Below are positions 16,398 through 25,978 of a stretch of 64,000 nt of DNA, piece by piece. Source of the DNA: Dehalogenimonas alkenigignens (GTDB taxonomy: Bacteria; Chloroflexota; Dehalococcoidia; Dehalococcoidales; Dehalococcoidaceae); assembly GCF_001466665.1 (NCBI RefSeq), contig NZ_KQ758903.1, positions 1,113,684-1,177,683 on the forward strand, in the 5' to 3' direction. The stretch's first letter is position 1; each line of letters starts with the position of its first letter. The translations under genes and the position numbers were made by a program. The notes beneath the pieces are model-generated. The model was not told the DNA's origin. It ran no database searches and saw nothing but the letters and a program-made list of their open reading frames with translations.

Positions 16398-18704
16398 CTA
16401 ATCCGTTTGTTTTCCGGATACGGTAACACCGAGCAATCCATTCAGAAGCGCAGTTGCCCCGGCCTTATCAAGAGGTTCGTTATTGTTGCCACACTTAGGA
16501 GATTGAACGCAGGCGGGGCATCCAGAATTGCAAGGGCATTCAGTGATAATGCTTAGAGTAGCTTCCCACCAGTCTAAAAGGATCTCATAACCCTTTTCGG
16601 CAATGCCGACGCCTCCCGGGTGGGCGTCATAGATGAAAATGGTAGCCTCACCGGTGTCCGGATGCAGCGGTGTCGAGAGCCCTCCGATATCGTTACGATC
16701 ACACAGGGCGAACAGAGGCAGAACGCCGATGGCGGCGTGTTCAACCGCATGTATGGCACCTGCCAGATCCAGACCGGAAGAAAGTCTATCCGCCAGATGG
16801 GCAGGTATCTCGAACCAAACAGCCACCGTCTCGAAACGCTGGGGCGGCAGCGAAAGCGCTCCTTCTCCCAACACCTCCTCGGTATATTGTGCTTTACGCT
16901 TAAAACCGACGACGGTCACCGAGACTTCCACTTCTCCTAGCTTCACAGCAGTGCCTCGGATGAAAAGCGACTTCAGCACCCGCTGGACTCTAAGTTCGGT
17001 AATGTCTTTGACCTCGGTATAATAACTGCCGTCGAATGGTTCCGCGCGCACGATCCGGGTTTCCAAATCCAAATCGCGGACAATGTAACTCTCACCCTGG
17101 TGCAGATAGACAGCCCCGGGAAACAACTGGAACATGGCGGTAGCAGAGTCTAGCACCTCCAGCAGAACGCCGCTGCCGCCATCAATGACCGTGTACTCCT
17201 TACCGCCGATGCCCCTGATGCTGATCTCCCCGGCCGGGTAAGATATATCTGCCGAAGGATAATAACGACCGAGCCGCTCCTTCAACAGACCGCGGCGAAC
17301 CAGCGAATCCAGATTCACCCTGAAAGAAGGCCCGAACAACTCGAATTCCTTGGGCGAAAGCGGCATTTCCCATGCCGCACAAAGCAGGTGGGCGCCTGAA
17401 ATATATGGATTCTCGGGATTGAGCAAGGCGTATTCAGGCAGCCCTTCAAAGAAAAATTCCGGGTGGCGCATGTAATATTGATCCAACGGGTCATTGCGGG
17501 CAACCAGTACCGACAGCGACCTTTGCCGCCGCCGGCCGCTTCGGCCGGCTTGTTGCCAAACGCTAGCGGATGATCCCGGATAACCGGTTATTAAAGTGGC
17601 ATCCAGCGAACCGATGTCGACGCCAAGTTCCAGCGCCGATGTGGTCACGGCTCCTTCCAGCCTTCCCGCGAACAACTCTTTCTCAATAAGGCGGCGATCT
17701 TCTGCCAGATAGCCTGCTCGGTATGGCTTAATAAGTAAGACTTTTTCGGGTGCTGTTTTCAAGAGACGCTCCCGGGCATGGACGAAGATGACTTCAGCCA
17801 AACGCCGGGACCGGGCGAACGCAAGCGTTCTGATACCATGGGCGATGAGTTCGGCAAAGAGAAAAGTGGCCTCCGCCGAGGCGCTTCGACGAGTAGATTG
17901 GTTCGGGTCGATCAGCGGCGGATTCCAGAAGATGAAATCTTTGCCTCCGTAAGGTGAGCCGTCAGCATCGACGACTGAAAAATCGAGCCCCGTCAGGAGA
18001 GCAGCCAACTCTAAGGGGTTGCCGATGGTCGCTGAGGCCATCAGGAACTGGGGTTTTGCGCCGTAACGGCGGCAGACGCGCCGCAGTCGCCGCAACAAGA
18101 GCGCCAGGTGAGAACCAAAGACGCCGCGGTACAAATGGGCTTCATCAATGATGACGTACTTAAGGTTAGCCAGGAAACGCCGCCAGTTCTGGTGATTGGG
18201 CAGGATACCGACGTGAAGCATGTCCGGATTGGAAAAGATCAGCCTGGCGCTGGCGCGTATGGTTGTCCGGTCGCTTGCCGGCGTATCGCCGTCAAAGGTA
18301 GCGAAATCACCCCGGCCAATGGCTTCCGGGGCGAACAGGTCTTTGACGTGTTTCAACTGATCCTGGGCCAAGGCTTTGGTCGGCGACAGGTACAGGGTGG
18401 TGGCGACGTCATCGGTCAGCAAGGTTTGCATGACCGGGATGTAATAACCCAGGCTCTTGCCTGAGGCAGCCGGTGTAGCGATAAAGACATTATCGCCGCG
18501 CCGGGCGGTGTCAACCGCCTGAGCCTGGTGGCTATAGAGCGGCCACAATCCCTTTGCCCTGAGGCAGCCCTCCAGGCGGGAATCCAGCGGCTGCTCAAGA
18601 TCCGCATAGACCGCTTCTCTCGGCGGGATTTCCTCAAGATGAGCGATCTGGCCGGCCATTTCCGACTTGGTACGAAGATACTCGACGAACTCCCGGACGT
18701 CCAT
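16398..18704 (-). CDS. DEAH-type helicase of the MrfA/YprA family with C-terminal cysteine cluster
   Basis: A superfamily 2 helicase of 768 residues. The Walker A motif is ATPAASGKS (76-84), the Walker B is IIDEAHLYRG (DEAH at 187-190), and VGSLDATLITGYPG and QAGRSGRR in the second RecA domain complete the ATPase. The C-terminus has CPCNSGCPACVQSPKCGN, the four-cysteine zinc cluster of the DUF1998/MrfA family. Bacillus MrfA repairs mitomycin C lesions in DNA; a DNA-repair role is inferred from family. It starts 1 base after the DUF503 stop, so the two genes form one unit. Its stop lies 111 bases upstream of the previous minus-strand gene. Confidence 0.9.
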   Translation of the reverse strand: MDVREFVEYLRTKSEMAGQIAHLEEIPPREAVYADLEQPLDSRLEGCLRAKGLWPLYSHQAQAVDTARRGDNVFIATPAASGKSLGYYIPVMQTLLTDDVATTLYLSPTKALAQDQLKHVKDLFAPEAIGRGDFATFDGDTPASDRTTIRASARLIFSNPDMLHVGILPNHQNWRRFLANLKYVIIDEAHLYRGVFGSHLALLLRRLRRVCRRYGAKPQFLMASATIGNPLELAALLTGLDFSVVDADGSPYGGKDFIFWNPPLIDPNQSTRRSASAEATFLFAELIAHGIRTLAFARSRRLAEVIFVHARERLLKTAPEKVLLIKPYRAGYLAEDRRLIEKELFAGRLEGAVTTSALELGVDIGSLDATLITGYPGSSASVWQQAGRSGRRRQRSLSVLVARNDPLDQYYMRHPEFFFEGLPEYALLNPENPYISGAHLLCAAWEMPLSPKEFELFGPSFRVNLDSLVRRGLLKERLGRYYPSADISYPAGEISIRGIGGKEYTVIDGGSGVLLEVLDSATAMFQLFPGAVYLHQGESYIVRDLDLETRIVRAEPFDGSYYTEVKDITELRVQRVLKSLFIRGTAVKLGEVEVSVTVVGFKRKAQYTEEVLGEGALSLPPQRFETVAVWFEIPAHLADRLSSGLDLAGAIHAVEHAAIGVLPLFALCDRNDIGGLSTPLHPDTGEATIFIYDAHPGGVGIAEKGYEILLDWWEATLSIITECPCNSGCPACVQSPKCGNNNEPLDKAGATALLNGLLGVTVSGKQTD

Positions 18705-18705
18705 G

Positions 18706-18990
18706 TCAGTAGTCGATGATCTCGATGTTGGACTCGAGAAGCTCGAAGTCGTAAGTAGTGGTGAAGGCTAAGGCTTTGGACAGCACCTCGTTGGTGTGCT
18801 TCTTGTCGTTACTGATGCAGGCGACGCCGACGACAGCCGTCTGCCACAGGTCCTGGTCTTCTACCTCCGCCGCCGAGACGTTGAAGCGATTGTGGAGCTG
18901 GGCTACCAGCGACTTGACCACCTGGCGCTTCTCCTTGAGGGAGTGGCTCTCCGGGAGCCGAATGCTGAACTGCAGGACGCCGATATTCAT
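18706..18990 (-). CDS. DUF503 (YlxP-like) family protein
   Basis: The 94-residue product matches the DUF503 family from end to end: MNIGVLQFSIRLPESHSLKEKR, VVKSLVAQLHNRFNVSAAEVE and a C-terminal DFELLESNIEIIDY. The family is widespread, usually near infB-rbfA or truB, and has no settled function. Here it sits immediately upstream of the helicase gene. The ATG is preceded by GATGAGG. A TTGACC-17-TAGAGT promoter lies 24-52 bases upstream, and a second promoter (element B) lies about 470 bases upstream. Confidence 0.88.
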   Translation of the reverse strand: MNIGVLQFSIRLPESHSLKEKRQVVKSLVAQLHNRFNVSAAEVEDQDLWQTAVVGVACISNDKKHTNEVLSKALAFTTTYDFELLESNIEIIDY

Positions 18991-19013
18991 CGCGTTACCT
19001 CATCATCGTGATA

Positions 19014-19042
19014 ACTCTAGGCCAAGACCGGCGGCGGGTCAA
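19014..19042 (-). promoter_or_regulatory. DUF503-helicase promoter
   Basis: Minus strand: TTGACC (19037-19042), 17-base spacer, TAGAGT (19014-19019). It lies just downstream of the shared 21-base motif of element B. Confidence 0.5.
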
Positions 19043-19457
19043 ATAACGTTGTGCGTCCTGGGTCGTGAGTCATATGGAAAACGACTGAAACGACTCGCTC
19101 CCGCCGCGGTTTGTTTTTTGTTTCCCAAGCGCATTCCATTTATATTTGGAACGAACCTTGATTTCCACGATTAAGCCTATTGTAGAATCATTTTGCAAAA
19201 CGAAGGGTTCCCGAAGCTGCCGTTCCGGTAAAAACGAACCAAAAAAAACAACGGGTTTCCCATCGGGGGACGGGCGGACAACGGTTCCGACGACGCCGCG
19301 AAACAAATCCCGGCTGAACGCGGGACATCATTACACTGCAGCTCGGGCAGTGCAAACAATTGGTCAGGCGGTATGAACTCGTGGCGGGAAGCGAGCAGGT
19401 TACAACGAGCCCTGTAAAACGGCAGGCGGCTGGCAAGCAAGTTGACATCAGGCGCGT

Positions 19458-19489
19458 ATTATAGCACATGTGTACGTTAGGGCTGTCAA
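19458..19489 (-). promoter_or_regulatory. Promoter and operator-like site of intergenic element B
   Basis: Minus strand: TTGACA (19484-19489), 20-base spacer, TATAAT (19458-19463). The spacer contains GTACACATGTGC immediately before the -10. Element A has the same hexamers, spacer length and operator. Transcription would run toward DUF503. Confidence 0.55.
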
Positions 19490-19555
19490 ACGATCTTTGT
19501 CATTTTTGGGGAAAAATTATATCGAGTTGACGGCAGCCGGCGGTACCGGCCGGGT

Positions 19556-19816
19556 TCAGCCGCCGATTTTGAATTCAAGCTGGGGATAAACCACGGGCAC
19601 CAGTTTTTTTGTCTCTTCGACGATCTCCTCCAGCCTTTCAGCCAAAAGAACCGACTGCATCTGTCCGTGATGCTTGTTGAAAGCCGAGGGGTCCAGAGCC
19701 ATGCAGTGATACTGGTCGCGCAGAACGTAATATTCTCCGGTCAGCTCGATCAGCCGCGCCTGGGCTGCCTCCCGGAGCATATCCTCAGCCGGCGAAACTT
19801 CAACATCATTTTCCAT
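19556..19816 (-). CDS. Small acidic protein of unknown function
   Basis: An 86-residue product with no domain I recognise. It is rich in Glu and predicted largely helical (AEDMLREAAQARLIELTGEYYVL, then ERLEEIVEETKKLVP). The reading frame is credible because an ATG follows GGAGG by five bases and a GTGACA-17-TATAAT promoter lies 24-52 bases upstream. It is monocistronic and divergent from mobB. Confidence 0.65.
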   Translation of the reverse strand: MENDVEVSPAEDMLREAAQARLIELTGEYYVLRDQYHCMALDPSAFNKHHGQMQSVLLAERLEEIVEETKKLVPVVYPQLEFKIGG

Positions 19817-19839
19817 AAAATCCTCCGCTGTCTTATCGG

Positions 19840-19868
19840 ATTATATGACTGATATGCCGACATGTCAC
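19840..19868 (-). promoter_or_regulatory. Promoter of the 86-residue protein gene
   Basis: Minus strand: GTGACA (19863-19868), 17-base spacer, TATAAT (19840-19845). Confidence 0.6.
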
Positions 19869-19907
19869 CGGTACCTTAGTAAGGGTTCGCTTGAGCCGGG
19901 CCATTCG

Positions 19908-19937
19908 TTGCACAGCACCGATGCAACAACCTATAAT
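19908..19937 (+). promoter_or_regulatory. mobB promoter
   Basis: TTGCAC (19908-19913), 18-base spacer, TATAAT (19932-19937), about 43 bases before the TTG start. Confidence 0.6.
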
Positions 19938-19979
19938 TAAGGCTCACAGAACGACTTGCCTATTATCCGGAGGATGCAG

Positions 19980-20642
19980 TTGACGGCACCCATTATCGCC
20001 TTTGTCGGGCGCTCCGAATCAGGAAAAACAACCTTCATTGAGCGACTGGTGCCGGAACTCAAAGGCCGGGGTTATAAAGTCGCCACCGTCAAGCATGTGC
20101 CGCAGCATTTTCAACCGGCGGCACCGGTCCGAGATACCGAGCGGCATCTGGCCGCCGGAGCCGATGCCACTATCGCGGCGACGCCTGGGGCGTTAATACT
20201 AACAAAGCCGTGCTCATCCGAGAACCCGCTGGATGAGATCGCCCGACTGCTGGGCGACGAATACGACATTATCATTGCCGAGGGATTCAAAAGCTCAGGG
20301 ATACCGAAATTCGAGATCTGGCGCCGCGGTGCCGGGACGCCGCTGGAGGACATTAAAAGCCGGGTAGCCGTTATTACCGACGACGACTACCCCGGTGAAT
20401 CAGCCCGGAGGTTTCGCTTAAGCGAAGTCGGAGAAGTGGCGGACTTGATCGAAAAAGGATATATTCTGCCCAACCTGGAGAGGATCTCGCTCAATATTAA
20501 CGGCGAATCGGTAGCCCTTTCCGCTTTTCCAAGAGAATTTATGACCAATATAGTTAACGCTTTAATCGCCAGCCTTAAAGGCGTGCCGCCGGTGAAGTGG
20601 CTGGAGATCAGATTGCGGCGTGGTGACAACAAATCTGCATAA
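19980..20642 (+). CDS. mobB: MobB-like P-loop GTPase (molybdopterin-guanine dinucleotide synthesis)
   Basis: A 220-residue protein with a Walker A loop GRSESGKTTFIERLV near residue 11 and the MobB pattern KVATVKHVPQHF, then DIIIAEGFKSSGIPKFEI near 95. MobB assists MobA in attaching GMP to molybdopterin. The C-terminal extension (LNINGESVALSAFPREFMTNIVNALIASLKG) is found in many anaerobes' versions of the protein. GGAGG sits six bases before the TTG at 19980, which sets the start; the frame is open a little further upstream. A bis-MGD cofactor would serve molybdo-enzymes such as the reductase-complex oxidoreductases of this lineage. Confidence 0.85.
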   Translation: MTAPIIAFVGRSESGKTTFIERLVPELKGRGYKVATVKHVPQHFQPAAPVRDTERHLAAGADATIAATPGALILTKPCSSENPLDEIARLLGDEYDIIIAEGFKSSGIPKFEIWRRGAGTPLEDIKSRVAVITDDDYPGESARRFRLSEVGEVADLIEKGYILPNLERISLNINGESVALSAFPREFMTNIVNALIASLKGVPPVKWLEIRLRRGDNKSA

Positions 20643-20702
20643 TGCCTTCACATTTTCCTGATAACATGACGAGGACAACTTTAAAGAACGGAGAGTACCT
20701 GA

Positions 20703-21989
20703 TTGGCGAAAAAGAAGCATAAATCACATTCCCACGCGACGCATACGCTTTCGGTCAAAGCTCAATCCAAGTTGGCCGCCCAAAAAAAGCGCCAGAAGAT
20801 AACCCGATGGATCGGCTTTGGCATTATCGGCGCGGTGGCGGCTCTCTTGGCGGTGGGCGGCGTCACCCAGTGGCTGCTGCCGGTCTACCTGCCGCTTCAG
20901 AAGACAGTGCTGACAGTAAACGGCACCAAATTCAACGCCCAGTATATTGCCCGCATGGTGAATTATTACACCGGCGGAGATCCGACCTACTCATACCTTT
21001 TTATCGACCCGGTGATCGATCAAATAACCCAGAACGAACTCATGAAACAGAAAGCCGCCGAACTCGGCATCACCGTAAGTAATGACGAGGTCGCCGAGAC
21101 CATAAAAACGGCCGGCATCAAGAGCAACCCCACCACCCGCGATATCGTTTACAGCTCGCTGCTGGCGGAAAAGCTGACCGAGCAAAAATTCAAGGTGGAA
21201 ATCGGCAGCGCCGGCCCGCAGCGCCAGGTCCTGGCAATGCTTCTTGAGAGCGCGGCTCAAGCCGAGGCGGTCAAGGATCGGCTTGAATCCGGTGAATCGT
21301 TTGCCGATATCACCGTTGAACTGTCGCTGGATTCGACCACCATCACCAATAAAGGCGATATGGGTTTCCACCCGCAGGGTATTCTGGACAGCCTGCTTTT
21401 TGCCGCCGGACTGGATGAAGCGGCATTCAGCGCCGCCGAGGGCGGCATCGGCGTGCTGTACGATCAAGCCAAGAGCAAGCAATTAGGCTACTGGGTAGTT
21501 AAAATTACCGAAAAAACAACGACCGACGAAGCGTCCACGGCCAAGGTTCTGGGCATCCTGGTGCCGACGATAGAGAAGGCTGAAGAAGTTCGGACTAAAC
21601 TGGCGGAAGGCGGCGATTTCGCCGCGCTGGCCGCTGAGTACTCTCAGGACGCAATGACCAAAGATACCGGCGGCGATCTTGGCACTCTGACACTCGGCAC
21701 TTCCACCGGGCCGGTAGCGGTTTACGCCTTTTCCGAAGGGGCGACGGTCAACGAAATCAGCCAGCCGATTCTTACCAAGGACTCCAACACCACCGGCGCC
21801 TACTGGCTGTATCAGGTCAAGGCGGTTGAATCCAGCCGCACCTTTACCGAAGACGACCTGGACAAGCTCGTCAACGCCGCTTTCTCAGAATGGCTGACGG
21901 TCATTAGAGACGACCCGGCAAATGAAATTGATAGAGTGGAATTGACTGACGAGCAGCGCGACCTCATAGCCGAGCAGTCGCTGGCATAA
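20703..21989 (+). CDS. Membrane-anchored parvulin-type peptidyl-prolyl isomerase (PrsA/SurA-like)
   Basis: A foldase-like protein of 428 residues facing the cell exterior. A lysine/histidine-rich N-terminus (MAKKKHKSHSHATHTLS) precedes one transmembrane segment (about 37-60), then a SurA-N-like helical part, followed by two rotamase-like repeats (about 185-275 and 285-385, with FAALAAEYSQDAMTKDTGGDLGTL in the second). The start is TTG at 20703 with GGAGAG about eight bases before it. Such proteins help secreted proteins fold. The terminator at 22012-22047 follows. Confidence 0.85.
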   Translation: MAKKKHKSHSHATHTLSVKAQSKLAAQKKRQKITRWIGFGIIGAVAALLAVGGVTQWLLPVYLPLQKTVLTVNGTKFNAQYIARMVNYYTGGDPTYSYLFIDPVIDQITQNELMKQKAAELGITVSNDEVAETIKTAGIKSNPTTRDIVYSSLLAEKLTEQKFKVEIGSAGPQRQVLAMLLESAAQAEAVKDRLESGESFADITVELSLDSTTITNKGDMGFHPQGILDSLLFAAGLDEAAFSAAEGGIGVLYDQAKSKQLGYWVVKITEKTTTDEASTAKVLGILVPTIEKAEEVRTKLAEGGDFAALAAEYSQDAMTKDTGGDLGTLTLGTSTGPVAVYAFSEGATVNEISQPILTKDSNTTGAYWLYQVKAVESSRTFTEDDLDKLVNAAFSEWLTVIRDDPANEIDRVELTDEQRDLIAEQSLA

Positions 21990-22011
21990 CCGGACCGCGG
22001 GGTTTACCACG

Positions 22012-22047
22012 ATTACCCGCCCCGGGCAGACGCCTCGGGCGGGTAAT
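22012..22047 (+). terminator. Intrinsic terminator after the foldase gene
   Basis: ATTACCCGCCC (22012-22022) pairs with GGGCGGGTAAT (22037-22047), followed by TATTATATAATA. Confidence 0.8.
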
Positions 22048-22100
22048 TATTATATAATAGGGCAGTTGACCAACCGGAACGTCTAGAACAAGGAACAACG

Positions 22101-23402
22101 ATGAGAAAAACCAGCATCGGAATCGGACTTATCGGTATCGGCATTATCGGCGGCGCCGTAGCCCGGGTGCTGCGCGACCGGGCGGACCGGCTGTCAGCTC
22201 AGGTCGGCGTGCCTGTTGAACTGAGGCGGGTGAAAATCGCCGACATCGACCTGACCCGGCCTATCATCGCCGAATTCCCACGGGAGCTATTCACCACCGA
22301 CGAGGTCGACTTCTGGGCCACGCCGGGCATCGACATCGTCGTCGAAGCTATCGGCGGCGAGTTTCCCGCCTTCAACTATCTGGAAAAAGCCCTCCGGAGC
22401 GGTAAACACGTCGTCTCCTCCAACAAAGAGGTCATCGCCAAGCACGCCGCCGAACTACTGGACCTGTCGCGGAAAAACAACGTCGGCCTGCGCTTCGAAG
22501 CCGCGGTCGGCGGCGGCATCCCGCTGCTGCAGCCGTTCCAATACGATCTCTCGGCTAATGAGATTAAAGGCATCTTCGCCATTATCAACGGCACCACCAA
22601 CTACATCCTGACACGGATGGCCCGCGAGGGAATCGAATTTTCCGAGGCTCTGAAACAGGCCCAGTCGCTGGGCTACGCCGAGCGCAACCCGGCAAATGAT
22701 ATCGAGGGTTTCGATTCGGTCTATAAGCTGTCCATCATGTCCATGCTGGCTTTCCAGACCGAGGTGAAGCCGGATGACATTTACCGCGAAGGCATCACCA
22801 AACTCGAAGCGCGCGACTTCAAGTACGCCGAAGAACTTGGCTTTGTCATCAAGCTATTGGCTATCGCCAAGGAGTCGGAGGGGGAGATTGAACTCCGGGT
22901 GCACCCGGTGTTCCTGCCCCGGGACTACTTCCTGGCCAAGGTCGACGGCGTCTTCAACGCCGTGCTGACCACCGGGGATCTGGTGGGCGACGTCATCTTC
23001 TCCGGCCAGGGCGCAGGCCCGGCGCCGACCTCCTCGGCCGTAGTCGCCGACGTACTAGCCTCAGCCCAGGAGGCGGCCTCGGGCGTGGGCAACCGCATGA
23101 GGTGGCGGCTTGACGGAGGCAAGCGGCTGCGGCCGATGGCGGACATTACCACCCGCTACTACTTCCGGCTGAATGTGGCGGATAAACCGGGCGTGCTGGC
23201 CCATATTGCCGGCATTTTCGGCGACAACAACATCAGCATTTCCTCAGTTATCCAGAAAGAAGTTGACGAAACCACCGAATCAGCCGAGGTGGTTATCATG
23301 ACCCATCCAGCCAGAGAATCGGCTGTCCGTCGGGCCGTGGAAGCACTCGACCGTCTGGATACTATCAAGGCGGTCAACAATTTCATTCGCGTAGGAATAT
23401 AA
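22101..23402 (+). CDS. hom: Homoserine dehydrogenase
   Basis: Reduces aspartate semialdehyde to homoserine, on the path to threonine and methionine. The 433-residue product has the nucleotide-binding [13 protein letters not shown] (9-21), [12 protein letters not shown] near 112, the catalytic-domain signature [12 protein letters not shown] and [15 protein letters not shown], and a C-terminal ACT domain ([32 protein letters not shown], about 351-382) that in the family mediates threonine feedback. It forms an operon with thrC, 58 bases downstream. Confidence 0.96.
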   Translation: MRKTSIGIGLIGIGIIGGAVARVLRDRADRLSAQVGVPVELRRVKIADIDLTRPIIAEFPRELFTTDEVDFWATPGIDIVVEAIGGEFPAFNYLEKALRSGKHVVSSNKEVIAKHAAELLDLSRKNNVGLRFEAAVGGGIPLLQPFQYDLSANEIKGIFAIINGTTNYILTRMAREGIEFSEALKQAQSLGYAERNPANDIEGFDSVYKLSIMSMLAFQTEVKPDDIYREGITKLEARDFKYAEELGFVIKLLAIAKESEGEIELRVHPVFLPRDYFLAKVDGVFNAVLTTGDLVGDVIFSGQGAGPAPTSSAVVADVLASAQEAASGVGNRMRWRLDGGKRLRPMADITTRYYFRLNVADKPGVLAHIAGIFGDNNISISSVIQKEVDETTESAEVVIMTHPARESAVRRAVEALDRLDTIKAVNNFIRVGI

Positions 23403-23460
23403 CCCAATCCGAAATCCGAATGTTGAAAATCAAAGGCAAATTAGAATTCAAAAGGACAGG
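23403..23460. repeat. Hom-thrC spacer with a CGAAATCCGAA repeat motif
   Basis: The spacer is A-rich and contains CGAAATCCGAA (23410-23420) and TTAGAATT. The same motifs occur as an inverted pair at 43911-43921 and 44005-44015. The thrC ribosome-binding site AAAGGACAGG follows. Confidence 0.45.
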
Positions 23461-24522
23461 ATGAATATGGCGAAACCGGGCGTGCTGGCGCAATACGGCA
23501 AATTCCTTCCGGTAACGGACAAGACGCCGCTCATCACCCTGGGCGAGGGCGACACCCCCCTTGTCCGGTCGCCGCGGCTGGAGAAGGAATTCGGCGCCGG
23601 CGAGTTGTACTTCAAGCTGGAAGCCTGCAACCCGACCGGCTCCTTCAAGGACCGCGGCATGGTGATGGCGGTGGCCAAAGCCCTGGAAAACGGTTTCAAG
23701 GCGGTCGCCTGCGCCTCCACCGGCAATACTTCGGCTTCAGCGACAGCCTATGCCGCCGCGGCGGGCATCGAAAGCATCATTGTCATTCCCAAGGGCAAAA
23801 TCGCCCTGGGTAAACTGGCTCAGGCCATCGTCTACGGCGCTAAAATTGTCATGGTAGACGGTAATTTCGACGACGCCCTCCGGATGGTGCGCGAACTTTG
23901 CGACAAGCAGCCGGTGGCCCTGGTCAACTCCGTCAACCCCAACCGCATCGAAGGGCAGAAGACAGCGGCCTTCGAGATCTGCGACAGCCTCGGCGGTGCT
24001 CCGGAGCTGCTGTTCCTGCCGGTGGGCAACGCCGGCAACATCACCGCTTACTGGAAAGGATTCAAGGAGTACCGCGGCCGCGGCATCATCGCCGCGGCGC
24101 CTAAAATGATGGGCTTTCAGGCGGCCGGCGCCGCGCCCATCGTTCTCGGCCACAAGGTAGACAAACCGGAAACCATCGCCACCGCCATCCGTATTGGCAA
24201 CCCGGCTTCCTGGAAACAGGCTGAAGCAGCCCGCGACGAGTCCGGCGGCGTCATCGACATGGTCAGTGATGACGAAATCCTTGAGGCCTACCGCATTATG
24301 GCTGAAAAGGGCGGCATCTTCGGCGAACCAGCCTCCGCGGCATCTTTAGCCGGCCTGATCAAGATGAAGCGCCGGGGTACTGATTTCGGCGGCCAGAAAG
24401 TGGTCTGCGTCGTCACCGGCAGCGGCCTCAAGGATGCCGATACCGCCATCAAGGGCTTCTCAGGCCAATTTATTGAAGTGGCGGCGGAGCTGGCGGCTAT
24501 GGAAAAGGCGCTCGGGTACTAG
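23461..24522 (+). CDS. thrC: Threonine synthase
   Basis: PLP enzyme converting phosphohomoserine to threonine. The 353-residue product has the PLP-lysine motif [12 protein letters not shown] (K63), the SxxNTSA-type loop [15 protein letters not shown], the PLP-phosphate loop [12 protein letters not shown] and the C-terminal GSGLKD. The ATG at 23461 follows AAAGGACAGG; a second ATG at 23467 is equally possible. It is downstream of hom. No homoserine kinase gene is present in this window. Confidence 0.95.
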   Translation: MNMAKPGVLAQYGKFLPVTDKTPLITLGEGDTPLVRSPRLEKEFGAGELYFKLEACNPTGSFKDRGMVMAVAKALENGFKAVACASTGNTSASATAYAAAAGIESIIVIPKGKIALGKLAQAIVYGAKIVMVDGNFDDALRMVRELCDKQPVALVNSVNPNRIEGQKTAAFEICDSLGGAPELLFLPVGNAGNITAYWKGFKEYRGRGIIAAAPKMMGFQAAGAAPIVLGHKVDKPETIATAIRIGNPASWKQAEAARDESGGVIDMVSDDEILEAYRIMAEKGGIFGEPASAASLAGLIKMKRRGTDFGGQKVVCVVTGSGLKDADTAIKGFSGQFIEVAAELAAMEKALGY

Positions 24523-24555
24523 CAACGGGTCAAGGGTCTCGGCTTGAGGCGGCGG

Positions 24556-24564
24556 TGGTATAAT
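24556..24564 (+). promoter_or_regulatory. Extended -10 promoter of the flavin reductase-like gene
   Basis: TGGTATAAT gives an extended -10, with no good -35 upstream, 88 bases before the ATG at 24652. Confidence 0.4.
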
Positions 24565-24651
24565 GAACCCGGGGCAACGAACTAAAGATTGCTTTGTCGT
24601 CTTCCTTGGAATGAGGCCCGGCAGCGGCGGGAAAGAAACGAGGTCGGCAGG

Positions 24652-25215
24652 ATGAAACAGGTATCAGAAAGCGTCGGCGCCTATTACCAGCACTATCCGC
24701 GCATCGCCGTGGTGGTATCGGCCTACCACGACGGCAAGGCTGATGCCATGACCTGCACCTGGCACACACCGCTGTCTTCCAAACCGCCGCTGTTCGGCGT
24801 GATGCTGACGCCGCGGCGTTTCACCTATCAGCTCATAGTTGACAGCAAGGAGTTTGCGGTCAATTTCCTGCCCGCGGAGTCGGCCCGGCTGCTGGCGGCG
24901 GTGGGCGGCAGCAAGGGAGCCACAGTGGACAAGTTCGCCGCCTATAACATCGCCCGCGACATACCGCTGAAAACCAACGCCCCGGTGCTGGCGGACGCCT
25001 ACGCCGCCTACGAGTGCAAACTGGTGGAGGACCGGCCGTACGGCGACCACCAGCTGCTGGTGGGGGAGGTGGTGGCGGCCCACTGGCTGGAAGAAGCCTT
25101 TACCGAAGGCGGATCACTGGACTTAAAGGCAGCGGTCCCGGCGTTTTACCTGGGCAACGATTCTTATGTCACCAGGCTGAAGCCGACGGTGGAGAAGATA
25201 GACCGAGGCCGGTAG
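24652..25215 (+). CDS. Flavin reductase-like FMN-binding protein
   Basis: A 187-residue split-barrel flavoprotein. The motif [31 protein letters not shown] near residues 23-54 and the segment [10 protein letters not shown] match the flavin-reductase-like / flavoredoxin domain. Family members bind FMN and act as flavin reductases or electron carriers. The ATG at 24652 is preceded by GGCAGG; the open frame extends 21 codons upstream without support. It is transcribed in the same direction as folE, about 100 bases away. Confidence 0.82.
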   Translation: MKQVSESVGAYYQHYPRIAVVVSAYHDGKADAMTCTWHTPLSSKPPLFGVMLTPRRFTYQLIVDSKEFAVNFLPAESARLLAAVGGSKGATVDKFAAYNIARDIPLKTNAPVLADAYAAYECKLVEDRPYGDHQLLVGEVVAAHWLEEAFTEGGSLDLKAAVPAFYLGNDSYVTRLKPTVEKIDRGR

Positions 25216-25312
25216 CTGTCGTCCAAAACAATCAACCCCTGGTCAAATAAAAATACTAACGGGAGATTTGCTCCATCCCGGCCGCGGCCGGGGTCAAGGA
25301 GCGACGGTGTTT

Positions 25313-25879
25313 ATGATGATCGATGAAGAAGCCATAAAGGCGGCGGTCGAGAGCATATTAAAAGCCATTGGCGACGACCCTGCACGCGAAGGCCTGGCGG
25401 GCACGCCGCGGCGGGTGGCCCAGATGTACTCCGAGATTTTCGGAGGCATGCCGCAAAACCCGGTTGACGAGCTGCAGGTTGGCTATGAACTGGGCCACCG
25501 CGAAATGGTCATTCTTCGCGACATCCCGTTCTATTCCATGTGCGAGCATCACCTGCTGCCGTTCTCAGGCGTGGCGCATATCGGCTACGTGCCGGGCGAG
25601 GACGGCCGGGTTGTCGGCATCTCCAAACTGGCGAGGGTGGTCGACATCATCGCCCGGCGGCCGCAGATCCAGGAGCGCATGGCCACCGAAATTGCCGACG
25701 CTATTATGGAAGGCCTTAAACCCGACGGCGTGGGCGTGGTTATCTCCGCGGAGCATATGTGCATGACCATGCGCGGCATCAAGAAGCCGGGGGCCAGGGT
25801 GGTCACCAGCGCGCTGCGCGGCATCTTTGCCAAGCGCGCGGCGACACGGGCGGAGTTCATGGCACTGATTCAGGATTAA
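25313..25879 (+). CDS. folE: GTP cyclohydrolase I
   Basis: Converts GTP to dihydroneopterin triphosphate, the entry to tetrahydrofolate. The 188-residue product carries the zinc ligands in [12 protein letters not shown] (C77, H80) and EHMCMTMRG (C150), and ends AEFMALI as in the family. AAGGAG (25296-25301) precedes a GTG (25307) and two ATGs (25313, 25316); ATG 25313 is chosen, GTG 25307 is possible. A GC-rich palindrome just upstream (CCCGGCCGCGGCCGGG) could fold over the ribosome-binding region. Confidence 0.95.
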   Translation: MMIDEEAIKAAVESILKAIGDDPAREGLAGTPRRVAQMYSEIFGGMPQNPVDELQVGYELGHREMVILRDIPFYSMCEHHLLPFSGVAHIGYVPGEDGRVVGISKLARVVDIIARRPQIQERMATEIADAIMEGLKPDGVGVVISAEHMCMTMRGIKKPGARVVTSALRGIFAKRAATRAEFMALIQD

Positions 25880-25978
25880 CGTTTCCATCAATCGCAAAGG
25901 GTATCGAATACATTTGTAAGACAGGCGTCCAGGCGCCTGAGCATGCCAGGTTCACATTATCCAATCTGGAGGACCGAT

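Larger units (their letters stand above)
18991..19555. other. 565-base region without a convincing gene; intergenic element B
   Basis: From right to left (minus-strand reading): a TTGACA-20-TATAAT promoter with the operator-like GCACATGTGTAC (19464-19475), about 350 bases with overlapping short frames, the 21-base sequence 19078-19098 shared exactly with 11791-11811, and the DUF503 promoter. A 78-codon minus frame (19070-19306, TTG start) shares a short peptide with one frame of element A (ESFQSF) but has no strong ribosome-binding site. No domain is recognisable. Confidence 0.65.

Noticed and set aside
22048-22100. TATAAT before hom as a promoter
   Set aside because: The -10-like hexamer is there, but the position of a -35 is occupied by the terminator stem, so it is the terminator tail.
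25216-25312. Riboswitch before folE
   Set aside because: Only a GC palindrome (CCCGGCCGCGGCCGGG) is visible; no conserved aptamer core was found.
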